From an uncultured Gemmatimonadales bacterium (lineage in GTDB: Bacteria > Gemmatimonadota > Gemmatimonadetes > Gemmatimonadales > GWC2-71-9), in NCBI GenBank assembly GCA_947259405.1, contig CAMYLY010000018.1, forward strand, positions 1 through 41,056: 41,056 bases of DNA, written 5' to 3'. Positions 8,949-16,068 of this stretch are shown here, piece after piece. The notes under the pieces were generated by a model. The model was given only the letters and a program-made list of their open reading frames with translations, searched no databases and was not told the origin of the DNA. Position 1 is the first letter of the stretch, and every line of letters starts with the position of its first letter. A program made the position numbers and the translations under genes.

Positions 8949-9018
8949 CACGTAAGTAGCAACGCCCGTGCCGAGGGTGCCATTTCGCGTAAGCTCAATG
9001 ACAGTAGGTACTTACGTG
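8949..9018. repeat. Perfect 10-bp inverted repeat spaced 50 bp in a divergent promoter region
   Basis: CACGTAAGTA at 8949-8958 and its exact reverse complement TACTTACGTG at 9009-9018. They lie between the start of the leftward TPR-like gene (8879) and the rightward aldolase-like gene (9196). The spacing is five helical turns, which suits a pair of operator sites for one regulator; a long hairpin is less likely. The regulator is unknown. Confidence 0.45.
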
Positions 9019-9081
9019 TCTCTGCCGGAGTGCGATGAGGGGAACGCATGGGGCGTTTTGCGAACCCCTACCCATCGGGAT

Positions 9082-9106
9082 CGGTGACGCGTGACTTGGG
9101 TCACCG
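9082..9106 (+). promoter_or_regulatory. Hairpin before the HpcH/HpaI-like gene
   Basis: CGGTGAC (9082-9088) and GTCACCG (9100-9106), a perfect 7-bp inverted repeat with an 11-nt loop, 90 nt before the favoured start. No T-run beyond TTT. It may be an operator or a leader hairpin. Confidence 0.3.
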
Positions 9107-9195
9107 TTTGGGAGTGAGGAGCGATGGACCTGAACCCGCCCAGCGTTCATGTTAGGCCGATCGCATTCTCATCATGCCTTCGCCCAGGAACTAGC

Positions 9196-9963
9196 ATGCT
9201 GCGATCTGTGACCCGCTCGGTTCTTCTGTTCGTACTGGTGTCAACCGTGGTCTCATGTGTTCGCCAAAGCGGGGAGGCCGCTATGCCTGACGCACCGATT
9301 GTGCGACTTCTTTCAAAGGGTGGCGTTGTATTCGGTGTTTTCTCGCGCAGCTACGAAGTCGCGCAGGACGTGGACTTCGTGTTCTACTCGCTGGAGTCGG
9401 GCCCCTTCGACGTCGCCGGCATGCGGGCGTTTTTCCGGGCCAAGAGCGATTCAGCTGGTGGGCGCCCCACGCATCCCCTCGCGCTCCGGATCCCGCCTGT
9501 TCGTGACGGTGCTGAGGTCGCGCGCGATCACGTGCAGCAGGGGCTCGGTGCTGGCGCGGTGGCGATTGTATTCCCGCACGTCGAGTCGCGTACCGATGCG
9601 GAGATGGCTGTCACAGCACTGGGCGCAGATCTCTGGCCCGGCAACCAGTCAGGGTCGCTCGTGAACATGCTGATCATCGAGGATCAGATTGGTGTCCAGA
9701 ACGCACGTGAGATCGTGAGTACACCCGGCGTCAGCGTGGTCTTTGCGGGCCCGGGTGATCTCCGTCGTGCGTACGACCGCGACATGGAGGCGGTCGAGAA
9801 CGCTATTCAAGCCATCTTGGCGGCGTGTATCGAATTTGTTGTGCCCTGTGGTATCACGGCGGGGGTAGACGACATCGCCGACCGGATCGGGCAGGGATTT
9901 CGCGTGTTCATTCTGTCAAACCCGGCCGCGATCGCGGTGGGACGAATGGCGGCAGCGCGCTAA
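9196..9963 (+). CDS. Exported HpcH/HpaI aldolase/citrate-lyase-like protein, altered active site
   Basis: The ATG at 9196 follows AGGAACTAGC with good spacing and opens a lipoprotein-type leader (VLLFVLVSTVVSC), so it is preferred over 9124. The remaining ~230 residues follow the HpcH/HpaI (2-keto-3-deoxy-sugar aldolase) barrel: DVDFVFYSLESGPFDV, LALRIPPV, the metal-binding Glu in IIEDQIGVQNA, and the Asp in FAGPGDL. The family's catalytic His normally lies in a D-x-E-H-G-P-like motif; here that position reads LESGPFD, so His is replaced by Ser. An exported family member with that change may bind ligands or do different chemistry. It shares stop bases (CTAA) with the convergent HEAT gene. Confidence 0.7.
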   Translation: MLRSVTRSVLLFVLVSTVVSCVRQSGEAAMPDAPIVRLLSKGGVVFGVFSRSYEVAQDVDFVFYSLESGPFDVAGMRAFFRAKSDSAGGRPTHPLALRIPPVRDGAEVARDHVQQGLGAGAVAIVFPHVESRTDAEMAVTALGADLWPGNQSGSLVNMLIIEDQIGVQNAREIVSTPGVSVVFAGPGDLRRAYDRDMEAVENAIQAILAACIEFVVPCGITAGVDDIADRIGQGFRVFILSNPAAIAVGRMAAAR

Positions 9964-10490
9964 GCGGACTCGGAAGCAGCCGAGCGGTGCTGTTCGACCG
10001 CCCGGGTCATATGGCCGCGAAGTTTCTTGTCTCCGACGGTATCTAGCAGAGGCTCGAGCACCGGCTGTACCCGCTTGTCCGCCGGTAGGGTCACGAGCAT
10101 CGCCGCCGACATCCTCCGCACCCTCACACTCGTGTCCTCCTCGACTCGACGAAGCAAGAGCGGTATCACGTCGATAGGGTTCGCGCAATCCTTGCAGCGC
10201 TCGCACGAGATCGAGTGCACGGCCCAGAGCCGTACAATCGCCTTGGGGTCGTCTAGCAGCGGGATCAGTGCGTAGAGGGTCTCCGAATCGGCGTTGTGGT
10301 CGACGCATGCCGCGCACCATCGGCGCACTTGCCAGTGCTCGTGACGCAGGCCCTCGCGTATAGCCGGCAGCGCACCGGTACCAAGCGCAATGAGCGATTG
10401 GTAGGCCGGGAACCAGTCGGGACCGGCCAGCGACTCGACGAGTTGTTTGGGGTCCGTTGGGGTGTCCGCGGCTATACTCGATGGGATCAT
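9960..10490 (-). CDS. HEAT-repeat domain protein
   Basis: Start at ATG 10490, which overlaps the upstream hydrolase stop as ATGA; the frame to 10580 is otherwise open. About 176 residues of helical repeats with HEAT spacing (YQSLIALGTGALPAIREGL, LIPLLDDPKAIVRLWAVHSI, LLLRRVEEDTSVRVRRMSA). HEAT repeats are protein-interaction scaffolds. Two cysteine clusters (WCAACVDH and SCERCKDC) are unusual for such a small repeat protein and could bind metal. No signal peptide, so probably cytoplasmic. Confidence 0.7.
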   Translation of the reverse strand: MIPSSIAADTPTDPKQLVESLAGPDWFPAYQSLIALGTGALPAIREGLRHEHWQVRRWCAACVDHNADSETLYALIPLLDDPKAIVRLWAVHSISCERCKDCANPIDVIPLLLRRVEEDTSVRVRRMSAAMLVTLPADKRVQPVLEPLLDTVGDKKLRGHMTRAVEQHRSAASESA

Positions 10491-11683
10491 GGTCGCGACG
10501 CGAGGCCTTCCAGGTAGTCTTCGGCAAGGCGTATCGGCGCGTCGATCACGATCTCGCCGCCAGCAGCACCGCGCCCCCACGCATTGACGAGTGTGGCGAC
10601 CACGAGATCGAATTCGGGATAGACGTAGAGTCCGGCCTGAATACCGACCGCTGCACCATTGACGGAAAGTCGTGCTCGCCCTGAATCATCGGTGCGCACG
10701 AACCAACCAGCCGACCAGGCCGAGGCCGGCTCGTCATCGACGAGGAGTGTGCGCATCAAGGAGAGTTCGGCATCGGAGAACACACCTGGGGCGAGGAGCG
10801 CATTGCCGAAGGCCGCGAGGTCTCGCGCGGTAGAGTACATCCCACCGCCGGCCAGGTTGAAGCTGTAGTCGAACACGGGTACTTCTTGGAAGTCTTCGAC
10901 CGGGGCATACGTCCAGACGTCGACGGACGTGTAGTTCCTCGCCTTGTTCGGAATGATGGCCGTCGCGTCGTCATGACCGGTGCTTTTCAACCCGATCGGC
11001 TCGAGAACCTCCTGCCGAACGAAGTCCTGGAAGCGCTGTCCCGTGACGGCTTCGAGCACTGCCGCAATCAGGTTGTAGTTGCCACTCGAGTAGGAGTATT
11101 CCGTGCCTGGGACGTGGGCCAGCGTTCGGTCGCGGTACACTTCCATCGCCTCCGTCGCGTTTTTGAAGTGCCGGACGTAGAGGCGTGCACGCATGGGATG
11201 GTTCTCGTGTCGAACGCCGGCCAAGTGCGCCGCTAATCCCCGGAGGGTGATCACGCCCTCACCCGGGGTAGGGTAGTCGTTGATGTATCCCTGAATTGGC
11301 TCGTCTAAACTCACCAGGCCCTGACTCACCGCACGAGAGAGCGCCGCACCGGTGAACGCTTTGGTGATACTCATGATCAGGAAACGCGTGTCGGCCGTGA
11401 CCGGGACGTCGTGTTCCACGACCGCGTGACCTAAGTAGTCCTCAAGGACGATGTCACCGCGGTGCATCACCACGAGGGCGAGCCCAACGTTGTCCTGCTT
11501 GCGATGCACGGCGCGCACGTGCTCGAGCAGTTCCGCTTGCCGCTCGGCAGACAGCGGCGGCTGTTGCCCACTCAGCGAAGTAACGATGGTGACGAGCGCC
11601 AAGATGACGGCTCCCGCTCGGGCGACTCCGCGCACGTCGCGGGGCGGTGTCCGGTGGTGCGAGGTCTTCGTTGGAGTGCTCAT
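10487..11683 (-). CDS. Secreted serine hydrolase of the beta-lactamase/S12 family
   Basis: 398 residues with an N-terminal membrane/signal segment (about 20-40). The S-x-x-K nucleophile is SITK (Ser105, Lys108). The second motif falls at YSS (198-200) in YSYSSGNYNL, where the classical Y-x-N has Ser in the third place, as in some LACTB-like relatives. The third motif is weak (VNGAAVGIQAG). Likely an esterase, amidase or peptidase of the penicillin-binding-protein fold acting in the periplasm, rather than a true beta-lactamase. Translationally coupled to the HEAT gene. Confidence 0.8.
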   Translation of the reverse strand: MSTPTKTSHHRTPPRDVRGVARAGAVILALVTIVTSLSGQQPPLSAERQAELLEHVRAVHRKQDNVGLALVVMHRGDIVLEDYLGHAVVEHDVPVTADTRFLIMSITKAFTGAALSRAVSQGLVSLDEPIQGYINDYPTPGEGVITLRGLAAHLAGVRHENHPMRARLYVRHFKNATEAMEVYRDRTLAHVPGTEYSYSSGNYNLIAAVLEAVTGQRFQDFVRQEVLEPIGLKSTGHDDATAIIPNKARNYTSVDVWTYAPVEDFQEVPVFDYSFNLAGGGMYSTARDLAAFGNALLAPGVFSDAELSLMRTLLVDDEPASAWSAGWFVRTDDSGRARLSVNGAAVGIQAGLYVYPEFDLVVATLVNAWGRGAAGGEIVIDAPIRLAEDYLEGLASRP

Positions 11684-11713
11684 GTCGACCTCGTCCGTTG
11701 AGAGGATGCGGGG

Positions 11714-12877
11714 TTAGAAGTACGTGGCGGCTGAGAAAAGAAGCTTAGCAAACTGTGCGGCATTGTTGAAGCGATCGGTCGTCCGCCCCCGCACGTAGTT
11801 GAACTTGAACACGGTCTCGTTGGTGGGGCGGAAGTTGGCGCCAAGAGTGATTTGTCGCTTGTCATCGCCCGGGATCTGCGTGTCGAAGTCGATGATGTCG
11901 ACCCGCAGGCCAGCTGAAAAGAATGCCACTGGCATCGTGGGAATCCATCCACGACCGAAGTCGCGCACCACATCGACATAGAAGCCCGATTGCCGTCCAG
12001 CGTTGATCCCACTCAAGGCGGCCGGAATACTGATCCGACCGAGCCCGCCCTCGCCCGAGAGGCGGAAGCCAGCCACGGCGGCATCCAGGTCGACCACGTA
12101 GAGGCTGACGTTGCGCCGGTCGTCCAAGCTCACGCCGTCGGCGCTGAACTGGTTGTAGGGTCCGTGATGCGCGGACAGACCAAGTTCCAGTGCGAGGCTC
12201 GGACTCCACGCTACCCGTCCGACAAAAGATGGCGCACTGTTGTTGTCTTCGAAGTTCTGCCTGCCGAGAGGAATGCGCGTTCCCTCCGGAGAGTTGGTGA
12301 TCAGCGCGTCGCTGAAGCCGTTCACCAGGTACGCCTCATAGGTGAATCGTCCTGATCTCCCAACGGGGAAGGCGCCGAGCGCCCCGAGGCCTGGCTCGGA
12401 GAGTGCCACACCGAAGATCTCAGTCGAGACGAGGGGGCGATCGGTGAATTCGTTGAGCGGGCTGTCGTGCGCGAGGTTGAATCGACCGATCGGTGAAAGC
12501 AGCATGCCGGCCCGAAAGGCAAACGCGCGGTGAATCGTGAGATCGATGGCCGCGAACTCGAGCAGGATCTCTTCGGTGCCCTCTTCAAACTCGAGCTCGG
12601 CGCTAAAGCGCACGAAGTCACTGACCTGCGCGGCGGTGAACAAGTTGAAGCGCTTTGGCACGAACGTGAATTCGTTGATGCCGTCCTCACGCGCCCATCG
12701 CGTGTGGAATTCGGCGTACCCACCAAAGGCGGCACGGCCCAACAACTCGAAGAGGAATGGGCGGTCGTACACGCCGCCGCGCACGAACGGACGGTCGGGG
12801 ACGGTGTCCTGTTGAGCCGCGAGCGTCCCGGGGATTGCCACGGTGGTGACCAGTGCCGCGAGCCAGACATGTTTCAT
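11714..12877 (-). CDS. Outer-membrane beta-barrel protein of a redox operon
   Basis: The ATG at 12877 overlaps the Rieske stop as ATGA, and the sequence from there starts with a signal peptide (MKHVWLAALVTTVAIPGTLA), so the longer frame to 13039 is rejected. About 387 residues of alternating amphipathic strands ending in Phe (SAATYF), the usual outer-membrane barrel signature. It resembles phosphate-selective/OprO-like porins in pattern (GGYAEFHTRWARED, FRAGMLLSPIGRFN). As last gene of the di-heme/Rieske operon it may provide a channel or a scaffold spanning the outer membrane for electron transfer. Substrate unknown. Confidence 0.75.
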   Translation of the reverse strand: MKHVWLAALVTTVAIPGTLAAQQDTVPDRPFVRGGVYDRPFLFELLGRAAFGGYAEFHTRWAREDGINEFTFVPKRFNLFTAAQVSDFVRFSAELEFEEGTEEILLEFAAIDLTIHRAFAFRAGMLLSPIGRFNLAHDSPLNEFTDRPLVSTEIFGVALSEPGLGALGAFPVGRSGRFTYEAYLVNGFSDALITNSPEGTRIPLGRQNFEDNNSAPSFVGRVAWSPSLALELGLSAHHGPYNQFSADGVSLDDRRNVSLYVVDLDAAVAGFRLSGEGGLGRISIPAALSGINAGRQSGFYVDVVRDFGRGWIPTMPVAFFSAGLRVDIIDFDTQIPGDDKRQITLGANFRPTNETVFKFNYVRGRTTDRFNNAAQFAKLLFSAATYF

Positions 12878-13284
12878 ACGCGCGACTGGAGGTCGACGGT
12901 CAGCACGCCATCGGTGACGCTCGTGGGAAACCGGTCGAGCGGCGCTTGCGTCGGTCCGCGAAGCACACTGCCCTCGCGGGAGTACATCGATCCGTGGCAG
13001 GGACACTCCAGTCGATCGCGAGCGATGTCGACCGTGCACCCTTGGTGCTTACAAATTGGTGACACGGCGGCAAAGGTGCCGTCGTCTAGCGCGAGGACGT
13101 AGAAGGTCTGATCCGTTCCGTCGGGTCGAAGGCGCAACGCACCGCCAGGCCGGTTCAGCTCCGGGTAATTGCGAAGGGGGAGTCGCACTCGCCCGTCCAC
13201 CGGCGTCACCGGCGTGACCAACATCGATGCGCATGCACCGAGTACTCCGGTTGCCGCGAGCTGCACGAACCGCCGGCGACGCAT
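12874..13284 (-). CDS. Tat-exported Rieske [2Fe-2S] protein
   Basis: 136 residues. The N-terminus RRRRFVQLAATG looks like a twin-arginine signal, fitting export of a folded iron-sulfur protein. Cluster ligands are Cys78/His80 in CKHQGC and Cys94/His97 in CPCHGS. Cys83 and Cys96 are in place for the disulfide of high-potential bc1-type Rieske proteins. There is no dioxygenase catalytic domain and no cytochrome b neighbour, so it is a stand-alone electron carrier or sensor. It lies 2 nt after the di-heme gene and overlaps the barrel gene. Confidence 0.88.
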   Translation of the reverse strand: MRRRRFVQLAATGVLGACASMLVTPVTPVDGRVRLPLRNYPELNRPGGALRLRPDGTDQTFYVLALDDGTFAAVSPICKHQGCTVDIARDRLECPCHGSMYSREGSVLRGPTQAPLDRFPTSVTDGVLTVDLQSRV

Positions 13285-13286
13285 AG

Positions 13287-14489
13287 CTAGCGAGACGCGA
13301 CGAAGTCGATGAGCGCTGCCCGGTCATCAGCGCTGAGCGCGTCAAACGCGGCGCGCACCTGCGCGGCTTCGCCCCCGTGGAAGGCGATCGCCTCGGCGAT
13401 CGTCGTGGCGCGACCGTCGTGCAGCAGGAAGAGGTCGCCATTCAGGAATTCGCGGGCGAGGCGGAGTCCCCACAGAGGGGTCGTCCGCCACTCGCGGCCG
13501 TTGGCGTCGCCATCGGGACGGTTGTCGGCGAGAGCATCGCCCATGTCGTGCAGGAGGAGATCCGAATAGAGCACGACGTCTTGATCGGCCAGCGCGGCAA
13601 TGCGACTCGGCCCGGTCCGGAATTGCCGCACGTGACATCTGTCGCATCCAACCTGATCGAACAGATCGGAACCGCGTGTGCGGACTGGTGTGGCCTCGCC
13701 TGGCGCGGGAGGCGCGAGCATGCGCACGTAGTCGACCACGGCGCGGACCGTCGAGGCCGTGACTTCCGGATCAGGGGCGCGGTCGCGCGCCAAGGTGGCC
13801 GCTCCCGACTGCGGATTGATGTTCTCCACCGGCAGGAAATCCGTCGTGATGCCCATGTCTTGCTGATATGCCTCGACCGTCTGCTGCAACACGGACGAGA
13901 CCTGCGCTTTTCGACTGAACCGCCCGAGTTGTGGACCCGCGCCGCCGCCGACCTCATCCGCCGGCACGAACTCCGCCGCACTCACCCAACTTGGCCTCCC
14001 GGAGATCCCATCGGCATCCGCGTCCAGCGAGTCGACATTCGCGAGGATCGACGCGACCGGGATGGCCTCGATGAGCCCAACGCCAAACACTGGCGGTGGC
14101 AGGCGAACCGAGACATCCACCCCGGGTGGCAGCTGTTCGGGTACTGCGCCGTTGATGGCGCGATCCTGTAGCTGCGGTCCCCCGATATCCCGCGCGGGGT
14201 CGGTGCCTCGGCTGAATCGCGTGAGGGCGTTGCTCGTACGGCCGCGTCCGTCACCACTGTGGCACGCCGCGCAGGCGACGTCGTTGAAGATCGGGCCCAA
14301 ACCAGTCGTTGCGGAGAAGGGCTCCTCAAAGGCGGCATCGCCCGCGAGGAAGACCTCCATCTCGGCGTCGGTGAGGCCGGGAATGGGTGCGTCGAAGACA
14401 TCGGCGTCTTCGGGGGCCGACGTGAACAGCGAATCGCAGGCGGCGGCGGCGACCGTGATCAGAGTGAGAAGCGGGAGGGTTCGTCGCAT
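13287..14489 (-). CDS. Di-heme cytochrome c oxidoreductase lipoprotein (DUF1111 family)
   Basis: 400 residues. The leader ends in AAAAC (Cys18), a lipobox. Two CxxCH heme sites: CAACH (73-77) and CDRCH (282-286). The layout matches the di-heme oxidoreductase (thiol oxidoreductase-like) family, related to di-heme peroxidases and often found beside iron-uptake genes such as imelysin. First gene of a three-gene operon with a Rieske protein and a barrel. The 5' leader is only about 20 nt and has no visible Shine-Dalgarno. A metal-regulator palindrome overlaps the promoter, so expression is probably metal-responsive. The true electron donor and acceptor are unknown. Confidence 0.85.
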   Translation of the reverse strand: MRRTLPLLTLITVAAAACDSLFTSAPEDADVFDAPIPGLTDAEMEVFLAGDAAFEEPFSATTGLGPIFNDVACAACHSGDGRGRTSNALTRFSRGTDPARDIGGPQLQDRAINGAVPEQLPPGVDVSVRLPPPVFGVGLIEAIPVASILANVDSLDADADGISGRPSWVSAAEFVPADEVGGGAGPQLGRFSRKAQVSSVLQQTVEAYQQDMGITTDFLPVENINPQSGAATLARDRAPDPEVTASTVRAVVDYVRMLAPPAPGEATPVRTRGSDLFDQVGCDRCHVRQFRTGPSRIAALADQDVVLYSDLLLHDMGDALADNRPDGDANGREWRTTPLWGLRLAREFLNGDLFLLHDGRATTIAEAIAFHGGEAAQVRAAFDALSADDRAALIDFVASR

Positions 14490-14498
14490 AGGTAGAGA

Positions 14499-14514
14499 AT
14501 TAGGTTCGCCTAAT
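14499..14514 (-). promoter_or_regulatory. DtxR/SirR-like metal-regulator operator
   Basis: 16-bp perfect palindrome ATTAGGTTCGCCTAAT. Its core TTAGGTTCGCCTAA matches 12 of 14 positions of the TTAGGTTAACCTAA box known for SirR/DtxR-family iron or manganese repressors, and most of the first 14 positions of the DtxR/IdeR consensus. It covers the predicted transcription start just downstream of the -10 box, the usual position for repression. Reading is direct; identity of the regulator is inference. Confidence 0.65.
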
Positions 14515-14543
14515 ATTCTATTGTGGCGGTACTAATTAGTCAA
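14515..14543 (-). promoter_or_regulatory. Near-consensus sigma-70 promoter for the di-heme/Rieske/barrel operon
   Basis: On the minus strand: -35 TTGACT (complement of 14538-14543), 17-bp spacer, -10 TAGAAT (complement of 14515-14520). Both boxes match 5 of 6 consensus bases at ideal spacing. Predicted start near 14508, inside the palindrome, giving a leader of about 20 nt. Confidence 0.7.
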
Positions 14544-14548
14544 AGCCT

Positions 14549-14580
14549 GCAACGTAAGTTGCTGCTGAATAGCAACTTAT
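14549..14580. repeat. Nested inverted repeats upstream of the metal-box promoter
   Basis: TAAGTTGCT (14555-14563) and AGCAACTTA (14571-14579) form a perfect 9-bp inverted repeat with a 7-nt spacer. A second, GCAAC-GTAA-GTTGC (14549-14562), overlaps it, so GCAAC/GTTGC occurs three times. It ends the 14490-14736 gap on the upstream side of the promoter. It could be an activator site or a hairpin ending the PadR operon; no T-run is present. The rest of the gap (14605-14735) holds only a 29-codon open stretch of doubtful meaning. Confidence 0.4.
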
Positions 14581-14736
14581 GAGAGTGGCTCGCGTTGACT
14601 GGTGCTAGGGAAGCTGGCCGTTCAACTCCATATAGATGCGGCTGACGGCTCGGGCAGCCTGTGAAGAATAGAGGCTCCAGGTCTCGACGGGCCATCAACA
14701 CGGCCATCGCCGAGGCGGAGGTCAGACGCTAGTTCG

Positions 14737-15390
14737 CTACTGCACCACAGCGGGTGTGGCTCTCTGACTCAGCGCACGCGCGCGGAGCACTAACCCGCTT
14801 GCGACCGCGCCGAACGAGGCCCACCACACGTAGTAGCCAACCAACAGCTCGTTGAGGCTGTCCACCTGGAACAACCACGAGCCGTTGAGCAGTGCGGCCC
14901 CCATGATCAGCGCGGTGAGCCGCAGGATACCGCGCCTTCCTCGCGCGGCGGGCTTCCAACACGTCAGCAGCATGGCCACGTTGGTCAACGCGCTCAGCAC
15001 GCCGATCACACCGGCTTCACCCATGAGGGCGAGGAGAAACGCCTGCACGCCGGGCACGACGCCTTCACCGAGGTTGATGTCAAAGATCGTAATGCCCCAG
15101 GTGTGGACGGGTAGGGCCCAGGAGACGGCAAACATGACCCAGCCGAGGCGTACGAACCGGCGCCACCAGGGGTCGTCGTTCTTCTGAAACTCGGTCGCGA
15201 GCTCTTGGGGTTCTCCCAACGCTCGGCGAGCCAGGATGATGGCCTGCTCGGGAACGATGCCGGTCTCGACCAGCTCGTGATACGTCGCCCGGAAGTGGTC
15301 TTCGAGCTCGTCCAGGTCATCGCGCGTGAGCGTGTCTTGGCGGGCGAGGTCGTTGCGCCATGTGCGAATGGCGGCGTCGAGTTCAGGCAT
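14737..15390 (-). CDS. Membrane protein with permease-prefix/HAAS-like domain, PadR partner
   Basis: 217 residues. The first ~75 form a charged helical domain (LARQDTLTRDDLDELEDHFR ... ALGEPQELATEF), typical of the short N-terminal domain that pairs with PadR regulators in 'permease prefix' and DUF1700-like proteins. Four predicted membrane helices follow. It overlaps the PadR gene by 8 nt, the usual regulator-plus-membrane-partner module. Probably a membrane sensor or a stripped-down transporter partner; function unproven. Confidence 0.75.
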   Translation of the reverse strand: MPELDAAIRTWRNDLARQDTLTRDDLDELEDHFRATYHELVETGIVPEQAIILARRALGEPQELATEFQKNDDPWWRRFVRLGWVMFAVSWALPVHTWGITIFDINLGEGVVPGVQAFLLALMGEAGVIGVLSALTNVAMLLTCWKPAARGRRGILRLTALIMGAALLNGSWLFQVDSLNELLVGYYVWWASFGAVASGLVLRARALSQRATPAVVQ

Positions 15391-15721
15391 GATTCAATCC
15401 CCACGTCTGCGTGAGCGCGTCATGAACGGCCAACCAACTCGCCCGGTCCTGCGCGAGCTGACGTTTGCCCTTGCCGGTGAGTCGGTAGTACTTGCGTCGC
15501 CTTCCGGATTGGGCGGTACGCCACCTGGCGGCGATGAGCCCGTCCTGTTCCAGGCGATGGAGCATGGGATAGAGCATCCCCTCCGACCAGGCGAGCTGTC
15601 CGTTCGACAGGAGGGCGACCTTTTGGAGGATCTCGTAGCCGTAGCTCTCACCGCCGGCCAGAATCGACAGCACCATCGGCCGCGACGACGCAGCCACGAG
15701 TTCTTTGGACACAGGCTCCAT
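15383..15721 (-). CDS. PadR-family transcriptional regulator
   Basis: 112 residues, the usual length of a minimal PadR protein. A winged helix is seen in VLSILAGGESYGYEILQKV, followed by GMLYPMLHRLEQDGLI (recognition helix and wing) and SGRRRKYYRLTGKGKRQL. It probably represses its own operon; an imperfect inverted repeat 50 nt upstream is a candidate operator. It overlaps the membrane-protein gene by 8 nt. Confidence 0.88.
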   Translation of the reverse strand: MEPVSKELVAASSRPMVLSILAGGESYGYEILQKVALLSNGQLAWSEGMLYPMLHRLEQDGLIAARWRTAQSGRRRKYYRLTGKGKRQLAQDRASWLAVHDALTQTWGLNHA

Positions 15722-15747
15722 TCCAGTATCCCGCCTTGGCTATCCCA

Positions 15748-15770
15748 GTTCCATCTGTCCCATCTGTCCC
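15748..15770 (-). repeat. Period-9 GGGAC tandem repeat, copy 1
   Basis: On the minus strand GGGACAGAT units recur with exact 9-bp spacing (complements of GTTCC at 15748, GTCCC at 15757 and 15766). It lies in the PadR leader. The same period-9 GGGAC element recurs at 28687. Confidence 0.55.
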
Positions 15771-15797
15771 AATATACCTAGAAGTACAAGGTATGTT
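15771..15797 (-). promoter_or_regulatory. Candidate PadR operator and promoter
   Basis: AATATACCT (15771-15779) and AGGTATGTT (15789-15797) are inverted arms matching at 8 of 9 bases with a 9-bp gap, resembling the spaced A-T-A-C/G-T-A-T operators of PadR proteins. The left arm contains a minus-strand TATATT that could be the -10, about 50 nt before the PadR ATG. Autoregulation is inferred. Confidence 0.45.
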
Positions 15798-16032
15798 CCA
15801 GCGGGGTGCTAGCGGCGGGGTGGGCGCCGCAGGTTCCCGCCACGCCGATCTTCATGATGGCGACGGAGAGCATGAACAGCCCGACGGCGTCCTGCGCTGG
15901 CGGCTCCAGCCCGGTCAGCGCAGACAACGCGCCGTAGACCGGCAGCGGCACGAAATACGTAATGAAGAACGTAGCAGCGACGGCCTCTGCCACGCGCGTC
16001 ATGGGTGGGAGTGGCGGAGATGACGTGGTCAT
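15778..16032 (-). CDS. Small two-helix membrane protein
   Basis: 84 residues with two hydrophobic helices (AVAATFFITYFVPLPVYGAL and AVGLFMLSVAIMKIGVAG). It lies 36 nt after the ankyrin remnant on the same strand. No motif is recognised. Its last bases overlap the candidate PadR operator. Moderate confidence that it is a real gene. Confidence 0.5.
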   Translation of the reverse strand: MTTSSPPLPPMTRVAEAVAATFFITYFVPLPVYGALSALTGLEPPAQDAVGLFMLSVAIMKIGVAGTCGAHPAASTPLEHTLYF

Positions 16033-16068
16033 TACGTCATTCGCTTATCCGACCGACCGCCTATCCGC

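Noticed and set aside
14605..14694. Minus-strand open stretch ending in RIYMELNGQLP
   Set aside because: Only 29 codons after an in-frame stop, no start codon; could be a remnant but too short to call.
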